The notes under the pieces: model-generated | What the model was told of the DNA's origin: nothing | Database searches by the model: none | Seen by the model: only the letters and a program-made list of their open reading frames with translations | From: Sphingosinithalassobacter tenebrarum | GTDB lineage: Bacteria > Pseudomonadota > Alphaproteobacteria > Sphingomonadales > Sphingomonadaceae | DNA: 64,000 nucleotides | Assembly (NCBI RefSeq): GCF_011057975.1 | Contig: NZ_CP049109.1 | Location: forward strand, 2,077,001 to 2,141,000 | Direction: 5' to 3' | Part shown: positions 24,350-33,183 of the stretch, piece after piece | Layout: every line of letters starts with the position of its first letter | Numbering within the stretch: the stretch's first letter is position 1 | Made by a program: the position numbers and the translations under genes

Positions 24350-25258
24350 ATGACGGAATCGAATGTGTACCCGCGTCGACTGTTGCCGCCGACCGGTGCG
24401 CTGCGCAGTTTCGTCGCGGCGGCGAAAACGGGCAGCTTTTCCGAAGCTGCGGACAGCGTGGGGCTGACTCAAAGCGCAGTGAGCCGCCAGATCGCCCAGC
24501 TTGAGGAACAGCTCGGAACCGACCTGTTCACGCGCAACGGGCGGCGGATCGCGCTCAATGCCGCGGGGCGCGCCTATGTCGAAGAAATCGGGCCGGCGCT
24601 GGAGCGGATCGCGCGCGCATCGGCCCGCGCGGCGCAGCATCGCCCGCCCAACGAACTGGCGATCGCGACCTTGCCCAGCTTCGGCATGCGCTGGCTCGCG
24701 CCGCGCCTGCCGCGTTTCTCGGCGGCCTATCCCGAACTGGTGGTCGATATCGCCGCGCGAACGTCAGTTTTCGATTTCGCGATGGAGCAATTCGACGCGG
24801 CCATCCATTTCGGCCTGCCCGACTGGCCCGGCGCCGAGCACGTAATATTGTTCGGCGAGGCTGCGATCCCGGTCTGCTCGCCCGAGTGGCTTGCGGCCAA
24901 TCCCGTCTCGACGCCCGCCGACCTGGTCGACAAGCCGCTGCTGTTCCAATCCTCGCGTCGTCATGCCTGGAATCGCTGGTTCTCTGCCAATGGCGTCACG
25001 CTTGATGCGCCGTGTACCGGACCGAGCATCGAACATTTCCTGATGCTGGCGCAGACCGCAGCGGCGGGTGCGGGGCTGGCGCTGATCCCCAGCTTCCTTA
25101 TCGAGCCCGAGCTTGCGGCCGGAACGCTGGTTTCGCCGTTCGACCTGCCGATTTCGACCGACGAGCATTATTATCTCGTCTGGCCGAAGGGCGATCGCGC
25201 GGCGCCGGGAAGCGCGCTGCGCTGCTTCATCGACTGGATGGTCGGCGAAGCCCGCTGA
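24350..25258 (+). CDS. LysR-type regulator (GcvA-like), likely controls the hglS-ast operon
   Basis: A 302-residue LysR protein. The N-terminal winged helix reads ALRSFVAAAKTGSFSEAADSVGLTQSAVSRQIAQLEEQLG. The effector domain starts near residue 90 (LAIATLPSFGMRWLAPRLP), a wording of the GcvA subgroup that often senses amino acids. I chose the ATG giving MTESNVYPRRL because the upstream ATG at 24314 abuts its AGGAGG with no spacer. Divergent placement from the five-gene operon makes it the expected activator or repressor. Its ligand is probably lysine, aminoadipate, arginine or a product of them (inference). Confidence 0.92.
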   Translation: MTESNVYPRRLLPPTGALRSFVAAAKTGSFSEAADSVGLTQSAVSRQIAQLEEQLGTDLFTRNGRRIALNAAGRAYVEEIGPALERIARASARAAQHRPPNELAIATLPSFGMRWLAPRLPRFSAAYPELVVDIAARTSVFDFAMEQFDAAIHFGLPDWPGAEHVILFGEAAIPVCSPEWLAANPVSTPADLVDKPLLFQSSRRHAWNRWFSANGVTLDAPCTGPSIEHFLMLAQTAAAGAGLALIPSFLIEPELAAGTLVSPFDLPISTDEHYYLVWPKGDRAAPGSALRCFIDWMVGEAR

Positions 25259-25269
25259 CACGCCGATGC

Positions 25270-26880
25270 TCACCCCTTGCGCAGCAGCTTTCCGATACGG
25301 CTGCTCGACGCGAGGATCTCCTGCGCCGCGTTATGCCCCGGCGCGCCGGTGACTCCGCCGCCGGGATGGGTGCCCGCACCGCACATGAACAGCCCCTTCA
25401 CCGGCCCGCGATAGGCGCCATTGCCCAGAACGGGCCGCGCCGACCAGAGCTGGTCGAGCGACATATTGCCATGCATGATATCGCCGTTGACCAGCCCGAA
25501 CTTGCGCTCGAGATCGAGTGGTGAATGGAGCTGGCGGGCGATCACCGAAGCCTTGAAACCCGGCGCATATTTTTCGACCGTGTCGATGATCAGATCGGCC
25601 GCCATTTCCCGCTCATCGTCCCAGCTGCGTCCGTCGGGCAGTTGCGGCGCGAATTGCTGGCAGAACAGGCTGGCGACATGCTGGCCCTCGGGCGCGAGCG
25701 TATCGTCGACGGTCGAGGGGATCAGCATCTCGACGATCGGATCCTTCGACATGCCGGTTTCCTTCGCATCGGTGAAGGCGCGGTCCATATAATCCAGTGT
25801 CGGCGCGATGATGATGCCCGAGCTGAGATGTTCTCCCGGTTCGGGAAGCGCGGAAAAGCGCGGCAGTTCGGACAGCGCGACATTCATGCGAAAGGTGCCT
25901 GACCCGGCCTTGAAGCTGTGCATCCGGCGCAGGAAATCGGCGGGCAGGTCCGCCGGGTCCATCATACGTTCGTAAAGCAGCTTCGGCCCCACATTCGCGA
26001 CGATCGCCTTGCCGGCGATTTCCTCGCCGCTTTCGAGCCGGACAGCAGTCGCGCGATCGCCATCGACCAGCACCTTCGTGACAGGCGTTTCAAGGCTGAT
26101 CTCGACGCCTGCTTCGACGCAGGCTTCGGCCATATAGCGGGTGATCGCGCCCATCCCGCCAACCGAATGCGCCCAGGCGCCCTTGTTCCCGTTCACTTCG
26201 CCGAAGACGTGGTGAAGCAGCACATAGGCCGAACCCGGCGTGTCGGGGCTGGCCCAGTTGCCGACGACGGCGTCGAAACCGAAAACGGCCTTGATGGGGT
26301 CACTCTCGAACCAAGCGTCGAGGAAGGTGCGGGCGGATTTGGTGAAGATGTCGAGCAGGTCGCGCTGGCGCTCGATCGGCATCCGCGCCGGGCCGAAGCC
26401 CTGCTTCGCCGCGTCGATCAGGGATTTCAGTCCGTCACCGACATTGGGCGGGGCCTTCAGCGCGAGCCCGCGCAGCACATCGGCGACAGCCTCGAGAGAA
26501 TCGTAATAGGCGGGGAGGGCGTCGGCGTCCTTCTGCGAGAAGCGCGCGAACTCGGCCTGGGTCTTGGCGAGCCCGCCGCCGGCCTTCAGATATTGGGTGT
26601 CGCTGAGCGGCAGGAAATTCGACACCGGCCGCTCGATCGCGCGATAGCCGCGCTGGGGCAGCTTCATGTCGGCGATCACCTTGGGCTGAAGCAGGCTGAC
26701 CGTATAGCTGGCGACCGAATTGCGGAAACCGGGGTGAAACTCCTCGGTCACCGCGGCGCCGCCGATCACGTCGCGGCGTTCGAGGATACGAACCTTCTTG
26801 CCCGCGCGCGCAAGGTAAAAGCCACAGACAAGGCCGTTATGGCCCCCGCCGATGATCACTGCGTCATAGGATTTGGTCAT
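25270..26880 (-). CDS. PYROXD2-like FAD-dependent oxidoreductase (first copy)
   Basis: A 536-residue flavoprotein of the phytoene-desaturase-like superfamily, closest in wording to PYROXD2-type proteins. It opens with the FAD motif AVIIGGGHNGLVCGFYLARAG and closes with LFMCGAGTHPGGGVTGAPGHNAAQEIL. A VGGMGAITRYMAEA stretch in the middle is shared with the second copy at 33180-34778. The reaction is unknown for bacterial members. It follows a Rieske oxygenase by 74 bases on the same strand and is probably cotranscribed from the operator-bearing promoter at 28149. It ends near the convergent LysR gene. Confidence 0.88.
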   Translation of the reverse strand: MTKSYDAVIIGGGHNGLVCGFYLARAGKKVRILERRDVIGGAAVTEEFHPGFRNSVASYTVSLLQPKVIADMKLPQRGYRAIERPVSNFLPLSDTQYLKAGGGLAKTQAEFARFSQKDADALPAYYDSLEAVADVLRGLALKAPPNVGDGLKSLIDAAKQGFGPARMPIERQRDLLDIFTKSARTFLDAWFESDPIKAVFGFDAVVGNWASPDTPGSAYVLLHHVFGEVNGNKGAWAHSVGGMGAITRYMAEACVEAGVEISLETPVTKVLVDGDRATAVRLESGEEIAGKAIVANVGPKLLYERMMDPADLPADFLRRMHSFKAGSGTFRMNVALSELPRFSALPEPGEHLSSGIIIAPTLDYMDRAFTDAKETGMSKDPIVEMLIPSTVDDTLAPEGQHVASLFCQQFAPQLPDGRSWDDEREMAADLIIDTVEKYAPGFKASVIARQLHSPLDLERKFGLVNGDIMHGNMSLDQLWSARPVLGNGAYRGPVKGLFMCGAGTHPGGGVTGAPGHNAAQEILASSSRIGKLLRKG

Positions 26881-26954
26881 GCGAACTCGATACGCCCCCC
26901 AATGCGTGCGGGCTTACCCGGCACGGCGATGAAACAAGCTGGTCGGATTGCGGC

Positions 26955-28133
26955 TCAGACCGCGTGGAGCCGGCGGCTCCAGCCGGGTGCCGGCTGCCGT
27001 TCCTCGCGCGATTCCGGCACGATCTGACGAACCTTGCTGCAGAAATTGCGCAGCGCCACTTCGGTTTCACCCAGCGGCCCGACGGAGAAGCTGTGCGATT
27101 GCATCCCGTCCTGCACGCGATTGATCAGCCACGTGTCCTCGGCGTTGACCTGGCGGTTGATGCGCCAGTTCAGATAACGCGCTGCCTTCATCTCCCGGCG
27201 ATCGTCGGGAATGGCGTAGGGAATTTCGCGGATCAGCGTCTCGGTGGGCGATACCGGGATCCACTGCATGAAATCCACCTGGTCGGGATAGATGTCGAAC
27301 GCCACGTTCGGCCACAGCTTGAAATAGGTCCAGAGCCGCTGGCGGTCTTCGGGCAGGTGATCCACGCGCGGCAGAAATTTCTGATAGGCCTGTTCGGACG
27401 GATTGTTCGAAAGCCGGGGCAGGATCGGGCCCCACATCTTGTCGACCCAGGGGTACGCCTCGACGCCATAGCCGTTCTTCATCAGCCGCGTGAGGCCGGG
27501 ATGCGCGACGGGGATGTGCAGCGCGTCCGAATAATTGTCGCCGACATTCTTCCAGTTCACCGCGCGCGGACGCATCGTCACGCGGCCGAGCGCGCGCAGG
27601 TCCTCGAACCGGTAATGGCCGATTTCCTCGGCATAGGGCGCGATCATTTCAGAAACCGTGGGCCCGCCGTCATCTTCCAGCCGGACGAAGATGAACCCGA
27701 AGGCGATTTCCACCTCTACCGGCGCCAATCCCAGCTTGCTCGTGTCCACGTCGGGATAGATTTCCTTGAGCGGCAGCCCTGCCAGCCTGCCTTCCAGGTC
27801 ATAGGTCCAGGCATGATAGGGGCAGACGAACCGCTTTGCGCAACCCGAGGGGCCGTCCACGATCCTGGCGCCGCGATGGCGGCAGACATTGGTGAAGGCG
27901 CGGATTTCGCTGTCCTTTCCGCGCACGACGATCACGCTCTCTCCGAGGAAGTCGAGCGTATGATAATCCCCGTGATCGGGAATGTCGCTGACATGGCAAA
28001 CCACCTGCCAGGAGGGGCGCATGATGCGCCGCATTTCGACTTCGAAAAACTCGGGATCCGAATAGGTCCAGGCGGGAAGGCTCCAGCCGGCCTGCGGATC
28101 GGTGTTGGGTGTGGCAGGTGCCGTAGTCGCCAT
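26955..28133 (-). CDS. Rieske non-heme iron oxygenase, alpha-subunit type (first copy)
   Basis: A 392-residue ring-hydroxylating-type oxygenase. Its N-terminal Rieske centre has CRHRGARI and CPYHAWTYD. The mononuclear iron site is in GDNYSDALHIPVAHPGL (two His; the Asp is expected near the C terminus). Members of this family also demethylate betaines, carnitine and methoxy compounds. The ATG at 28133 lies 6 bases after AGGAGG, better than the in-frame TTG one codon before. A 16-bp palindrome sits 16-31 bases upstream of the start, within the promoter. No reductase gene is nearby. Confidence 0.92.
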   Translation of the reverse strand: MATTAPATPNTDPQAGWSLPAWTYSDPEFFEVEMRRIMRPSWQVVCHVSDIPDHGDYHTLDFLGESVIVVRGKDSEIRAFTNVCRHRGARIVDGPSGCAKRFVCPYHAWTYDLEGRLAGLPLKEIYPDVDTSKLGLAPVEVEIAFGFIFVRLEDDGGPTVSEMIAPYAEEIGHYRFEDLRALGRVTMRPRAVNWKNVGDNYSDALHIPVAHPGLTRLMKNGYGVEAYPWVDKMWGPILPRLSNNPSEQAYQKFLPRVDHLPEDRQRLWTYFKLWPNVAFDIYPDQVDFMQWIPVSPTETLIREIPYAIPDDRREMKAARYLNWRINRQVNAEDTWLINRVQDGMQSHSFSVGPLGETEVALRNFCSKVRQIVPESREERQPAPGWSRRLHAV

Positions 28134-28148
28134 CAATCGCCTCCTTTA

Positions 28149-28164
28149 TTAGACAACTGTATAG
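28149..28164. promoter_or_regulatory. TetR-type operator, upstream of the first Rieske gene
   Basis: TTAGACAACTGTATAG matches the palindrome TTAGACA-NN-TGTCTAA at 12 of 14 arm positions. On the minus strand it overlaps a possible -10 (TATACA), with TTGAAC about 15 bases before it, so a bound repressor would block transcription of the Rieske and flavoprotein genes. Confidence 0.65.
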
Positions 28165-28256
28165 TAGGTGTTGCGCTTGTTCAAGGGGGTGTCGCGACAG
28201 GATCGCAGAAACTCCGAGCCGGCTTGGCTGACGGTGCCGCAGGGATGCGACAGTCA

Positions 28257-28272
28257 TTTGACACATGTCAAA
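28257..28272. promoter_or_regulatory. Perfect 16-bp palindrome upstream of the APC permease gene
   Basis: TTTGACACATGTCAAA is a perfect dyad (TTTGACA arms, CA centre) of the same size and core (GACA-NN-TGTC) as the other three strong sites. It lies 30-57 bases before the permease start, depending on the start chosen, in the 195-base divergent gap. Confidence 0.65.
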
Positions 28273-28328
28273 CAACTATGCAGGATGCGTGGCCATGCTA
28301 GTTGAAATCATGCGCGCGAACGCTCGTC

Positions 28329-29696
28329 GTGGCTGAGGCCGAAGCGGGGGGAACTGCCCGAAAGAAGCGGGCGCTGGGGTTCTGGATGTGTCTGGCCCTG
28401 GTGGTCGGCAACATGATCGGGGCGGGAGTGTTCATGCTCCCGGCCAGTCTGGCGCCCTATGGCTGGAACGCGGTATTCGGCTGGATCGTCACGATCGGCG
28501 GCGGCCTCTGCCTGGCCTTTACCTTCGCGCGCCTTGCGCAGGCTTTGCCGCAGGCCGGCGGACCCTATGCCTATACGCGCGCCGCCTTCGGGCAGACGGC
28601 GGGGTTCGTCGTCGCCTGGGCCTACTGGATTTCGCTGTGGGTCGGGAACGCCGCCATCGCGACGGCGGGCATCGGCTATCTGGCGGTCTTTTTTCCAGTG
28701 CTGGACACGGTGCCGGGCTTGCCCGCCATATCGGCCTGCGCGGTAATCTGGCTGTTCACCTGGATAAATTGCCGCGGGGTGCGGGCTGCTGGGGGCGTGC
28801 AGATGGTGACGACGGTGCTCAAGCTCCTGCCGCTGATCGCGGTTGTGGCGATCGCCGGATGGATGGTCGTCGATACCGGTGGCGAAGCGCTGATGCCCTT
28901 TGACGGTGAGACGATCGGGTTCGGCGCGATCGGCGCGACGGCGGCGATTACGCTCTGGGCGCTGCTCGGGCTCGAATCGGCGACGATCGTCGCGCATGAT
29001 GTCGAGGATCCCCAGCGCACCATACCCCGCGCGACCTTGTGGGGCACGGCGATCACCGGGCTCGTCTATCTGCTTGTCTGTTCCGGGGTCACGCTGTTAA
29101 TGCCGGTTGATCAGGCGGCAAATTCGAATGCGCCGCTCGCCGACTTCGTCGCGGCGTCCCTGGGCAGCGGATCGGGCATGGTCGTGGCGCTGTTCGCCGC
29201 GATCAGCGCGTTCGGCGCGCTCAACGGCTGGATCCTGCTGCAGGGCGAAATGCCCAATGCGATGGCGCGCGACGGCGTTTTTCCGGCCTTTTTCGCCACG
29301 CGCTCGCGCCGCGATACGCCGGTTCGCGCGCATATCGTATCCACCGCGCTGCTGACCGTGATCGTATTGCTCAACTATACGCGCTCGCTCGCGGACCTGT
29401 TTACGTTCATCGCGCTGCTCGCGACCACGGCATCGCTGGTCGCCTATCTCGCCTGTTCGTGTGCGGCGCTCGCGCTGGCGTGGCGCAAGCGGATGATCTT
29501 CACGGCGCCGGCGGCGCTGGTGGCGATGATCGCCGCGCTCTATTCCGCCTGGACCATCTATGGGGCGGGCGCGGAAGCTGCCGGCTGGGGCCTGGTGCTG
29601 TTGCTGGCAGGAATTCCGGTGCACCTGCTGATGCGGCGCAAGGCAAGAACGGTTTCGGGTCAAACAACGGAGACGACGGCATGGCAATCGGGATGA
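28329..29696 (+). CDS. APC-family amino acid/amine permease (first copy)
   Basis: An inner-membrane transporter of about 455 residues with 12 predicted helices. The first helix GFWMCLALVVGNMIGAGVFMLP holds the unwound GxxGxGxF substrate motif of the amino acid-polyamine-organocation family. LWALLGLESATIVAHDVEDPQRTIPRA is the conserved helix 6-7 loop. Start choice is uncertain: GTG at 28329 (MAEAEAGGTARKK) gives the normal short tail, TTG at 28302 would add nine residues, and neither has a good ribosome site. It overlaps the amidohydrolase gene and is probably cotranscribed with it from the palindrome-bearing promoter. Confidence 0.9.
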   Translation: MAEAEAGGTARKKRALGFWMCLALVVGNMIGAGVFMLPASLAPYGWNAVFGWIVTIGGGLCLAFTFARLAQALPQAGGPYAYTRAAFGQTAGFVVAWAYWISLWVGNAAIATAGIGYLAVFFPVLDTVPGLPAISACAVIWLFTWINCRGVRAAGGVQMVTTVLKLLPLIAVVAIAGWMVVDTGGEALMPFDGETIGFGAIGATAAITLWALLGLESATIVAHDVEDPQRTIPRATLWGTAITGLVYLLVCSGVTLLMPVDQAANSNAPLADFVAASLGSGSGMVVALFAAISAFGALNGWILLQGEMPNAMARDGVFPAFFATRSRRDTPVRAHIVSTALLTVIVLLNYTRSLADLFTFIALLATTASLVAYLACSCAALALAWRKRMIFTAPAALVAMIAALYSAWTIYGAGAEAAGWGLVLLLAGIPVHLLMRRKARTVSGQTTETTAWQSG

Positions 29697-30970
29697 TCGG
29701 GCGGATCGCGGCGGCGGCCGCGCTGCTTCTGGCGATAGCGGCACCGGCGGCGGCGCAGACGCGCTATGTTCATGCGGGTCGCCTGATCGACACCGAAAAC
29801 GGCGTGGTCCTGACCGACCAGCGCGTTCGCATTGAAGACGATCGCATCGTCGAAGTCGCGCCGTGGAGCCCGCCGCCTGCCGATGCCGAAGTAATCGACT
29901 GGTCGGACTATACGGTCATGCCGGGGCTGATCGACATGCACACGCATCTGTCGGACACGCTGCAATCGAACAACCCGGCCGAGCCGCTGCTGCATTCGGC
30001 GGAGGAAATCGCATTCATGGGGGCGGAAAATGCGCGACTGACGCTCGAGGCGGGGTTCACCAGCGTCCGCGATGTCGGCACGTTTCGCGCGTTCGGCGAT
30101 GTCGCGCTGCGCGATGCGATCGAGGCCGGGCGAGTCGCCGGACCGCGCATGGCGGTCGCGGGCGCCTATCTGACCGTGCCGGGCGGCGGCGGCGAAGTGA
30201 CTGGGCTCGCGCCCGATGTGACGGTACCCGACAGCATGCGCGCGGGCGTCTTTTCCGGTCCGCAGGAAATGAAGGATCGCGCCCGGTATCTGTTCCAGCA
30301 TGGCGTGGACTTCCTCAAGATCATCGCCACCGGAGCGGTGCTGGCCGAGGGCACCGAGCCCGGCGCCCCCGAAGTGACCGAGGAGGAAGTGCGCGCCGCC
30401 GTCGAGGAGGCCACGCGCTATGGCAGCTATGCCACGGCGCATGCGCACGGCGCCGAAGGCATCAAGATCGCGATTCGCGGCGGCGTCCGCTCGATCGAAC
30501 ATGCCTCGCTGATCGACGACGAAGGCATCCGCATGGCGCGCGATCGCGGCGTCTGGCTGGTGATGGACGTCTTCAACGGCGACTATATCGATACGGTCGG
30601 CCGCCAGGAGGGCTGGTCGGCCGAGATATTGCGCAAGAACACCGATACGACGATTGCCCAGCGCGAACGCTTCCGCAAGGCAGTCAATGCCGGTGTGCGC
30701 ATCGCTTTCGGCACCGATGCGGGCGTATTCCCGCATGGTCAGAATGCCCGGCAATTCGCCTATATGGTCAAATGGGGCATGACGCCGATGCAGGCGATTC
30801 AGGCGGCCACGACCAGCGCGGCGGAACTAATGATGCGTTCGCAAGATGTCGGCGTGATCGCGCCGGGACGCTATGCCGACATGATCGCGGTGCGCGCCGA
30901 TCCGCTGGCGGATATCCGCGCCCTCGAATCAGTCGACCATGTGATGAAGGGCGGCGAAATCATCCGCTGA
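29681..30970 (+). CDS. Secreted metal-dependent amidohydrolase (Xaa-dipeptidase-like)
   Basis: A 429-residue amidohydrolase-superfamily protein with a signal peptide ending AAPAAAQ, so it acts in the periplasm. Metal ligands are visible in MPGLIDMHTHL (HxH, near residue 86), DFLKIIATGA (the bridging Lys), TAHAHG, SIEHAS and GTDAG. Relatives described as imidazolonepropionase-like hydrolyse Xaa-Pro or Xaa-Arg/Lys dipeptides and N-acyl amino acids. GGAG lies 8 bases before this ATG. An ATG at 29693 would give an exact ATGA overlap with the permease stop and is possible. Coupling to the permease suggests release of a transported amine or amino acid. Confidence 0.9.
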   Translation: MAIGMIGRIAAAAALLLAIAAPAAAQTRYVHAGRLIDTENGVVLTDQRVRIEDDRIVEVAPWSPPPADAEVIDWSDYTVMPGLIDMHTHLSDTLQSNNPAEPLLHSAEEIAFMGAENARLTLEAGFTSVRDVGTFRAFGDVALRDAIEAGRVAGPRMAVAGAYLTVPGGGGEVTGLAPDVTVPDSMRAGVFSGPQEMKDRARYLFQHGVDFLKIIATGAVLAEGTEPGAPEVTEEEVRAAVEEATRYGSYATAHAHGAEGIKIAIRGGVRSIEHASLIDDEGIRMARDRGVWLVMDVFNGDYIDTVGRQEGWSAEILRKNTDTTIAQRERFRKAVNAGVRIAFGTDAGVFPHGQNARQFAYMVKWGMTPMQAIQAATTSAAELMMRSQDVGVIAPGRYADMIAVRADPLADIRALESVDHVMKGGEIIR

Positions 30971-30985
30971 CCGCCGCCGCGAAGC

Positions 30986-31690
30986 TTAGGAAACGGCACG
31001 CACTCGCGGGCGGGCCGTTTCCGCATCCTGCGCCGCCGCATCGCCGGGATGCGGGAAGAGCTGGCGCAGCGTGCGATTGCAGAGGGTGATCGCCCGGTCG
31101 CGCGGCGTACGCGTCGGCGAAAGGCAGAAATCGAGCCACAGCCCGTCCATTGTCGCGGACATGATCGGCACGGCGTCCTCGAAGGGAAGCGCGCCTTCGT
31201 TGCGCGGCAGCCGCTCCATCGCGGCGGCCAGCAGTTCGCGCAGCCGGGCATTGAACTGCTCGCTCTTCTCGGCGAATTCGGGGTTGGTCCGCGCCAACGA
31301 CCAGAAGGCCATATAAGCGCCGAGCAAGTCCGAGCTTGCCCATTCGTTCGAAAACAGCGCGTTGAAGAAGCCGTCGAGATAGAGCCACGGATCGGGCTGC
31401 TCGACGTCGAGTTCGGCTTCGAGCTGTTCGAGGAAGCGGTCGCACAACTCCTCATAGGTTTCGTAGAGAAGATTCTGAGGATTCTTGAAATAATGGCGCA
31501 ACAGCCCGTGCGAAACGCCGGCCTGGCGACAGACTTCGCGCCCGGTCGTGCCGCGCGCGCCCAGATTGGCGAGGCAACGGATCGTGACTTCGAGCAGGTC
31601 CTGCCGCCGCACGGTGGGCGCCTGGCGAGTCGCGCGACGCCGCGGTTTCGCGGCGGTCTTTCCCGCTTCCTTGCTGTCCTTTGCCATCAT
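30986..31690 (-). CDS. TetR-family regulator, BetI-like
   Basis: A 234-residue TetR protein. The helix-turn-helix is in GARGTTGREVCRQAGVSHGLLRHYF, and the HGLLRHYFK wording with its C-terminal domain is BetI-like; BetI is the choline-responsive repressor. A basic N-terminal tail precedes it. The start is one of two adjacent ATGs. It is the last gene of a leftward operon after the second flavoprotein and permease, starting 87 bases past the permease stop. I infer it binds the 16-bp palindromes at 28149, 28257, 34862 and 42875; the site at 34862 would make it autoregulated. The ligand is probably an N-methylated amine. Confidence 0.9.
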   Translation of the reverse strand: MMAKDSKEAGKTAAKPRRRATRQAPTVRRQDLLEVTIRCLANLGARGTTGREVCRQAGVSHGLLRHYFKNPQNLLYETYEELCDRFLEQLEAELDVEQPDPWLYLDGFFNALFSNEWASSDLLGAYMAFWSLARTNPEFAEKSEQFNARLRELLAAAMERLPRNEGALPFEDAVPIMSATMDGLWLDFCLSPTRTPRDRAITLCNRTLRQLFPHPGDAAAQDAETARPRVRAVS

Positions 31691-31776
31691 TTCGGTCCCG
31701 AATAATTTTGCTCCGCGCCTCCCGGCATGCGCAGCTTGGGGTCCGAATATCGCAGTCGCTTTGACTTGAAACAAGC

Positions 31777-33183
31777 TCAGGCCTTCTTCGCGCGCTTTTT
31801 CGATGCGGCATAAATGGCCCAGCCCGCGCCGATCAGCAGCGCCGAAAGCCCGATGATCTTGGTCATGGCGAGCACGGGATGGGGTTCATCGGCGGCGGGA
31901 AGCATCGCCAGGATGATCGCGAAGCTGGTGACGACCAGACCGACGCAGGCGACCAGAATCGCGACCGGCCTGCCGCCCGGAATGCGGATCGTGTCGGGTC
32001 CGGCCGGCTCGCCCTGCATCTTGATGAGCGCGAGGAAAACGAAAAGGAACGGGATGAAGGCAGTGATGATCCCCATGCTCACCAGAACGTCATAGGCGCC
32101 CTGAACGCTTGTTCCCGCCTGCCCGAGGAAGACGAAGACGCCGCCCAGCACCGCCTGGGTGAGGATCGCGACATGCGGCGTGCCCCAGCGCGGGTGGAGT
32201 TCGCCGAAGGCGCGCGGCAGCAGATGATCCATGCCCGCCGCGAAGGGCAGCCGCGACGTCGCGGCGAGAAAGCCACCCGCCGCGCCGATATTGCCGACGG
32301 TGATCAGCAACGCCGTGACCGGTACGATCCACAGGAAGCCAAGCTGCTCGGCAGTGTAGCTGACTGCCTGAAGCAGCCCCGACAACGGGTTCACCTCGCC
32401 CGGCGGTAGCGCGAGCAGTACGGAAATGGTGCCGACGATGTAACAGAGCGCGATCGCCGCTCCGGCAAAGACCAGCGCGCGCGGGATGGTGCGCCGTGGA
32501 TCGCGGATCTCGCCGCTCATAAACGACGCGGCTTCCGAGCCGGAAAAGGCAAAGGCGAGCGCGGCCCAGAACACCATGTCCTTGAGCTCGAAGCTCGGCG
32601 CCATCGTCTCGAAAGAGAATTCGGTCGCCGAACCGCGCACCGCCCAGGAGCTGAAGCCCAGAATAACGACGATCGCCACCGGCACCCACATTCCATATGC
32701 GCCGATATTGTGAAGCCAGCGGGCGTGCTTGAGCCCGACGATGTTGAGCACTGCGATCAGCGCCAGCGCGGCAAAGGCGAACCACATGAAGAAGGACGGC
32801 GAATCCTCCAGTGCGATCCAGCGGTCGCCGCCGACATAGAGCGCGTTGCTCGCCGCGAAATAGAAGACGGCGGGGAAATAGGGCAGATTGCTGGTCCAAT
32901 AGCACCAGCCGGCGAGGAAACCCGGAAAGTCGCCGAAAGCGCGCCGCGTCCACGCATAGAGGCCGCCTTCGTCGGGATGGCGCGAGGAGAGCTCGAGCAC
33001 CGATAGCGCGAGTGGAATGTAGAATAGTGCGAAGGCGCCGAACCAGACGAACAGCGAACCCGGCCCCGCCGCCGCCGCAGTGGCGATCCAGCGCAACGAT
33101 ACGCCGGTGACGATGTAGAAGAGCGCGAGGTCGAGAAAGCCCATGACACGGGGCGGCTGCTGGTCATGGACGGTCTCGGTCAT
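31777..33183 (-). CDS. APC-family amino acid/amine permease (second copy)
   Basis: A 468-residue transporter with about 12 helices, more like the glutamate/GABA antiporter branch than the first permease. Landmarks are ARWLHNIGAYGMWVP, the conserved AFAFSGSEAASFMSGEIRDPRRTIPRAL, and a lysine-rich C terminus (ASKKRAKKA). Its start overlaps the second PYROXD2-like gene by 4 bases (ATGA) and the TetR gene follows, so the three form one operon. The two permeases are distant relatives rather than a recent duplication. Substrate unknown; context suggests a methylated amine or amino acid. Confidence 0.9.
   Translation of the reverse strand: MTETVHDQQPPRVMGFLDLALFYIVTGVSLRWIATAAAAGPGSLFVWFGAFALFYIPLALSVLELSSRHPDEGGLYAWTRRAFGDFPGFLAGWCYWTSNLPYFPAVFYFAASNALYVGGDRWIALEDSPSFFMWFAFAALALIAVLNIVGLKHARWLHNIGAYGMWVPVAIVVILGFSSWAVRGSATEFSFETMAPSFELKDMVFWAALAFAFSGSEAASFMSGEIRDPRRTIPRALVFAGAAIALCYIVGTISVLLALPPGEVNPLSGLLQAVSYTAEQLGFLWIVPVTALLITVGNIGAAGGFLAATSRLPFAAGMDHLLPRAFGELHPRWGTPHVAILTQAVLGGVFVFLGQAGTSVQGAYDVLVSMGIITAFIPFLFVFLALIKMQGEPAGPDTIRIPGGRPVAILVACVGLVVTSFAIILAMLPAADEPHPVLAMTKIIGLSALLIGAGWAIYAASKKRAKKA

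Noticed and set aside
31765..31775. CTTG-AAA-CAAG dyad upstream of the TetR gene as an operator copy
   Set aside because: It lacks the GACA-NN-TGTC core and spacing of the regulon palindrome.
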